DNA of 64,000 nucleotides from Mycobacterium sp. Aquia_213 (GTDB taxonomy: Bacteria; Actinomycetota; Actinomycetes; Mycobacteriales; Mycobacteriaceae), in NCBI RefSeq assembly GCF_026625985.1, contig NZ_CP113116.1, positions 992,001 to 1,056,000 of the forward strand, given 5' to 3'. Position 1 is the first letter of the stretch; every line of letters starts with the position of its first letter. Shown one piece after another: positions 60,692 to 64,000 of the stretch. The notes below the pieces were generated by a model, which saw nothing but the letters and a program-made list of their open reading frames with translations, made no database searches and was not told the DNA's origin. Both the position numbers and the translations under genes were made by a program.

Positions 60692-62211
60692 CGCGACACC
60701 AACTCCCGCTCGTCGTTGCGCATCGCGTCGCGCAGCGTGGGCACCACGCCGCGCTCGTCGATATCCGCAATCATGTCGCCGAGGCGTTCGGCAAAACCGG
60801 GAACCGCGCGCACCTGGCCGAACATCTCATGCCCCAGCAGCGGATCGGGGTTGCTGCTCGCCATGTTGGCCAACTTAACCACCGGTATCGCCTGCGAGTC
60901 TTCGAGGCTGATCTTGCGCCCCACAAGATCGTGGCCCCGCATGTATCGGGCCCACCCGGCAACAGCCAACATCAGCAGCGTGTGCGGCCTGCCCTGCGCG
61001 ATCGCCTCCTCCAGCGACGGCATCACAAACTGCGCGATTTTGCTTGTTCCCCGTCGAGCCAGCCGCGACAACTGGTCGCTCATCCGCGGATTGCTGAGCC
61101 GGTCGAGCAAGGTGCCCCGGTACTCGGGGGTGTTCATCCCGGGGACGGCGGGCAGCAGTGGCTGAATCTCGTCGCGCAGCAGCTTCTCGACGTAATCGTG
61201 GACGACGTGGTCCCGCATCGCTTCGTCGGTGCGCTGATAGCCGGCCAAGGTGGCCAAACACCCAAGCGCGATATGGGATCCGTTGAGCAGCCGAGTCTTG
61301 ATCAGCTTGTGGTCGCGGACATCGGTAACGAATTCGGCACCGACCAGGTCGAGCGGCGGACGCCAATTGCAGAAGGAATCCTCGATCACCCACTGGCGAT
61401 ACGGCTCGGTGACGACCGGAAATTTGTCGGCCACGCCGAAGGTCTGCTCGACGAATTTGCACTCCGACTTCGAGGTTTGTGGGGTGATCCGATCGACCAT
61501 GGTCGACGGGAACGCGACATATGTGTCGATCCAACGGGCAAGCCCCGGGTCCTTCAATGCGGCGAACGACACCAGCGCGGTCCGCGCCGGCTGGGTGTCA
61601 CCGGGAATGTTGTCGCAGCAGAGCACGGTGAACGGCGCGATGCCCGCGCGGCGACGCCGGTCGAGAGCTTCGGCGAGGTATCCCCACGCGGTGCCATAGC
61701 CGTCGTGCGCGACCAGGTCGGCGCGTACGTCGGGGTCCTCGGCGTCGAACTCGTCGGTGACCGGATTCAGGAAGTATCCGTTGTTGGTGATGGTCAGGCT
61801 GACGATGCGGGTTTGCGGGTCTGCCAACGCGGCACGGACCGCCGCGCCATCATTCGGCGCGTAGTGAACCGAGCCGATCGAGCCGACCACTCGGGCGGTC
61901 TGGCGGTCGTGGCCGCGCTGCACGACGGTGTACAGCCCATCTTGTGCCGACAGCAGGTCTTTGGCGTTGGACGAGTTGAGGCTGACGCCGGTGACCCCCC
62001 AACGATCGGAGATGCCCGAGCGGGCAAGGTCGTCGAAGTAGACGGCCTGATGGGCGCGGTGAAAGTTGCCCGCACCGATGTGGACGACACCACGCTGAAG
62101 AGCCGACCTGTCGTAGGTGGGCACATCAACTCGCTGCGAATGCAGTGGGAGTGTCGCGTCGGTCAGGGGGACGCCGCCTTTTGGACGCCAAGGGGGAATG
62201 ACATCAAACAT
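60688..62211 (-). CDS. Mannitol dehydrogenase family polyol dehydrogenase, first of operon
   Basis: A protein of about 507 residues in the same family as the gene at 58300-59709: GVVHIGAGNFHRAHQAVYFD, CCDNIPGDTQPARTALVSFA, FPSTMVDRITPQTS and the catalytic-Lys block HKLIKTRLLNGSHIALGCLA. It is likely NAD-dependent mannitol or D-arabinitol oxidation. ATG 62211 is used (AGGA just upstream is tight); the frame opens at 62271. It is the promoter-proximal gene, divergent from ligD, with an inverted repeat between them. Confidence 0.9.
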   Translation of the reverse strand: MFDVIPPWRPKGGVPLTDATLPLHSQRVDVPTYDRSALQRGVVHIGAGNFHRAHQAVYFDDLARSGISDRWGVTGVSLNSSNAKDLLSAQDGLYTVVQRGHDRQTARVVGSIGSVHYAPNDGAAVRAALADPQTRIVSLTITNNGYFLNPVTDEFDAEDPDVRADLVAHDGYGTAWGYLAEALDRRRRAGIAPFTVLCCDNIPGDTQPARTALVSFAALKDPGLARWIDTYVAFPSTMVDRITPQTSKSECKFVEQTFGVADKFPVVTEPYRQWVIEDSFCNWRPPLDLVGAEFVTDVRDHKLIKTRLLNGSHIALGCLATLAGYQRTDEAMRDHVVHDYVEKLLRDEIQPLLPAVPGMNTPEYRGTLLDRLSNPRMSDQLSRLARRGTSKIAQFVMPSLEEAIAQGRPHTLLMLAVAGWARYMRGHDLVGRKISLEDSQAIPVVKLANMASSNPDPLLGHEMFGQVRAVPGFAERLGDMIADIDERGVVPTLRDAMRNDERELVSR

Positions 62212-62223
62212 TTCCTGTCTGTG

Positions 62224-62258
62224 CCCACGGATGGTCGCCGGTCTAACACGTCCGTGGG
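62224..62258. promoter_or_regulatory. CCCACGGA ... TCCGTGGG operator between polyol operon and ligD
   Basis: Perfect 8-bp inverted arms at 62224-62231 and 62251-62258, separated by 19 bp, start 13 bp upstream of the polyol dehydrogenase start. The arrangement suits a repressor of the polyol operon. ligD, 84 bp further, could be affected. No regulator gene is adjacent. Confidence 0.4.
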
Positions 62259-62341
62259 TCATGTCACACACAAAGGGATCGCTAAGGGCGATAATCGGTG
62301 GTCAAAGCAGTTAACAAGCCTGAAACGCGTAGGTTGACACC

Positions 62342-64000
62342 ATGGCACCGCGGGTGACGCTGACCAACCCCGACAAGGTGCTTTATCCTGTGACCGGCAC
62401 CACTAAGTCCGACATCTTCGGCTACTACACCGCTATCGCGGAGGTGATGGTCCCGCACATCGCCGGGCGTGCGGCTACCCGCAAGCGTTGGCCGAATGGC
62501 GTTGAGCAGTCTTCGTTTTTCGAGAAGCAACTGGCGTCCTCGGCGCCGGACTGGTTGCCCCGCGCCAGTATTGCCCACCGGTCCGGGACGACGACGTATC
62601 CGATCATCGACAGCGCCGACGGGCTGGCCTGGATCGCGCAGCAGGCGGCGCTGGAGGTACACGTGCCGCAATGGCGGTTCGTCGCGCAATGGACCCGCAG
62701 TAAAGCCGAAGAACTCAAGCCCGGGCCCGCAACGAGATTGGTGTTCGACCTCGACCCGGGCGAGGGCGTCACGATGGCGCAGCTGGCCGAAGTGGCCCGC
62801 GCGGTGCGTGACCTGATCGCCGATATCGGGCTGACCACCTTTCCGCTCACCAGCGGCAGCAAGGGGCTGCATCTCTACGCGCCGCTGGCGGAGCCGGTGA
62901 GTAGTAATGGCGCCACCGTGCTGGCGAAACACATTGCACAGCAACTGGAAACGTCGATGCCCAAGTTGGTCACCGCGACGATGACCAAGAGCCTGCGGGC
63001 CGGCAAGGTGTTCCTGGACTGGAGCCAGAACAGCGGATCGAAGACCACGATCGCGCCCTACTCGCTGCGCGGGCGGGAGTACCCAACCGTCGCAGCGCCC
63101 CGGAGCTGGGAAGAACTCGACGACCCGGCGCTGACTCAGCTGCGCTACGACGAGGTGCTGGACCGGGTGGCCCGCGACGGCGATCTGCTGGCGCCACTCG
63201 ACGCCGACGCGCCCGTTGCGGATCGGCTGACCCAGTACCGCAGCATGCGCGACGCGGCCAAGACGCCCGAACCCGTTCCCCACACTAAACCCGCTGCGGG
63301 CCAAGGAAATACGTTTGTCATCCAGGAGCATCACGCACGCCGGTTGCATTATGACTTCCGGCTGGAACGAGACGGCGTACTGGTGTCGTGGGCGGTGCCG
63401 AAAAACCTGCCCGAGACCACCTCGGTGAACCATCTTGCGGTGCACACCGAAGACCATCCACTCGAATACGGCACGTTCGAGGGCGACATTCCCAAGGGGG
63501 AATACGGTGCCGGCAAGGTGGTCATCTGGGATTCCGGAACTTACGACGTCGAGAAGTTCCGTGACGACGAGGTGATCGTCAATCTGCACGGCAGCCGAAT
63601 TTCCGGACGCTACGCGCTGATTCGAACCAACGGTGACCAATGGCTGGCGCATCGGATGAAGGACCAGCAAGTCTTCGAGTTCGACGAGCTCGCTCCGATG
63701 CTCGCCACGCACGGTTCGGTGGCGGCCCTCAAGTCCGGTCAGTGGGCGTTCGAGGGGAAGTGGGACGGCTACCGGCTGCTGATCGAGGCGGATCGCGGCA
63801 GTGTACGGGCGCGGTCCAGAAGCGGTCGTGACGTCACCAAGGAGTATCCGCAATTAGGTTCGCTGGCGGCAGATCTGGCCGATCACCATGTGGTGCTCGA
63901 CGGAGAGATCGTGGCGTTGGACAAGTCCGGCGTGCCCAGCTTCAACGAGATGCAGAACCGCAACCGCGCCACCCGCATCGAGTTCTGGGCGTTCGACCTG
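62342..64000 (+). CDS. ligD: Multifunctional NHEJ ligase LigD, N-terminal 553 residues, cut by window edge
   Basis: Open from ATG 62342 to the window end (homologue of Rv0938, 759 aa). Domain order is polymerase, phosphoesterase, ligase, as in mycobacteria. The polymerase (1-300) has the catalytic Asp pair D136/D138 in RLVFDLDPGEG and TSGSKGLHLYAPL. The phosphoesterase (about 320-455) has EHHARRLHYDFRLERDG and HLAVHTEDHPLEYGTFEG. The ligase adenylation Lys is K473 in FEGKWDGYRLL. It repairs double-strand breaks with Ku. The C-terminal ligase part is outside the window. Confidence 0.96.
   Translation, partial: MAPRVTLTNPDKVLYPVTGTTKSDIFGYYTAIAEVMVPHIAGRAATRKRWPNGVEQSSFFEKQLASSAPDWLPRASIAHRSGTTTYPIIDSADGLAWIAQQAALEVHVPQWRFVAQWTRSKAEELKPGPATRLVFDLDPGEGVTMAQLAEVARAVRDLIADIGLTTFPLTSGSKGLHLYAPLAEPVSSNGATVLAKHIAQQLETSMPKLVTATMTKSLRAGKVFLDWSQNSGSKTTIAPYSLRGREYPTVAAPRSWEELDDPALTQLRYDEVLDRVARDGDLLAPLDADAPVADRLTQYRSMRDAAKTPEPVPHTKPAAGQGNTFVIQEHHARRLHYDFRLERDGVLVSWAVPKNLPETTSVNHLAVHTEDHPLEYGTFEGDIPKGEYGAGKVVIWDSGTYDVEKFRDDEVIVNLHGSRISGRYALIRTNGDQWLAHRMKDQQVFEFDELAPMLATHGSVAALKSGQWAFEGKWDGYRLLIEADRGSVRARSRSGRDVTKEYPQLGSLAADLADHHVVLDGEIVALDKSGVPSFNEMQNRNRATRIEFWAFDL

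Overview
The window is chromosomal DNA of a mycobacterium. It is GC-rich, with many GTG and TTG starts, and its gene order follows the M. tuberculosis stretch Rv0889c-Rv0938: citA, gltA2, Rv0897c, Rv0898c, arfABC, prrBA, accD3, echA6, Rv0906-Rv0907, ctpE, Rv0909-Rv0914c, then mntH, Rv0926c-Rv0927c, pstS3-pstC2-pstA1, ku and ligD. Equivalences to Rv numbers come from recalled family sequences and synteny, not from a search. Insertions and losses relative to M. tuberculosis point to a non-tuberculous species, which I cannot name.

Region 1 (1-23951) is mostly the conserved backbone: citrate synthases and pdxH; a FAD oxidoreductase; the acid-response operon arfABC; the PrrA/PrrB two-component system; the divergent lipid genes accD3 and echA6; an esterase lipoprotein translationally coupled to the P-type ATPase ctpE; the Rv0909/Rv0910 toxin-antitoxin-like pair now followed by a cyclopropane-fatty-acid synthase family gene; two VOC proteins; a carotenoid oxygenase and a thiolase. 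One clear interruption is a truncated, motif-degenerate ABC protein between prrA and accD3.

Region 2 (about 24000-46500) is accessory and has no counterpart at this place in M. tuberculosis. It holds an MHS-family transporter, a Thr/Pro-rich secreted protein, a DUF4185 (probable arabinan-acting) secreted protein, a NarL-type two-component pair, a large MalT-like regulator, a divergent EAL-DICT / GGDEF pair for c-di-GMP, a group I truncated haemoglobin, AraC and MarR regulators, a HadA-HadB-like fused dehydratase, an EspK-EspB pair detached from any ESX core genes, tRNA-Arg(CCU), an F420-type oxidoreductase, and a fusion of a gamma-glutamylcyclotransferase domain to a poly-gamma-glutamate hydrolase domain.

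Region 3 (46500-64000) returns to the backbone: mntH, three dehydrogenase/reductase genes, and a phosphate-uptake operon with two tandem PstS3 proteins, PstC2 and PstA1 but no ATPase gene. The ku and ligD genes of non-homologous end joining, adjacent in M. tuberculosis, are separated here by about 6 kb carrying a second GGDEF gene and a polyol-catabolism operon (two mannitol-dehydrogenase-family enzymes, a HAD phosphatase and a PfkB sugar kinase).

The strongest candidates for new biology are the orphan EspK-EspB pair with an iron-box-like site upstream, the cyclotransferase/poly-gamma-glutamate hydrolase fusion, the symmetric accD3/echA6 promoter, the tandem pstS3 duplication and the polyol operon splitting ku from ligD. 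I saw no CRISPR array, rRNA, prophage or intact insertion sequence.
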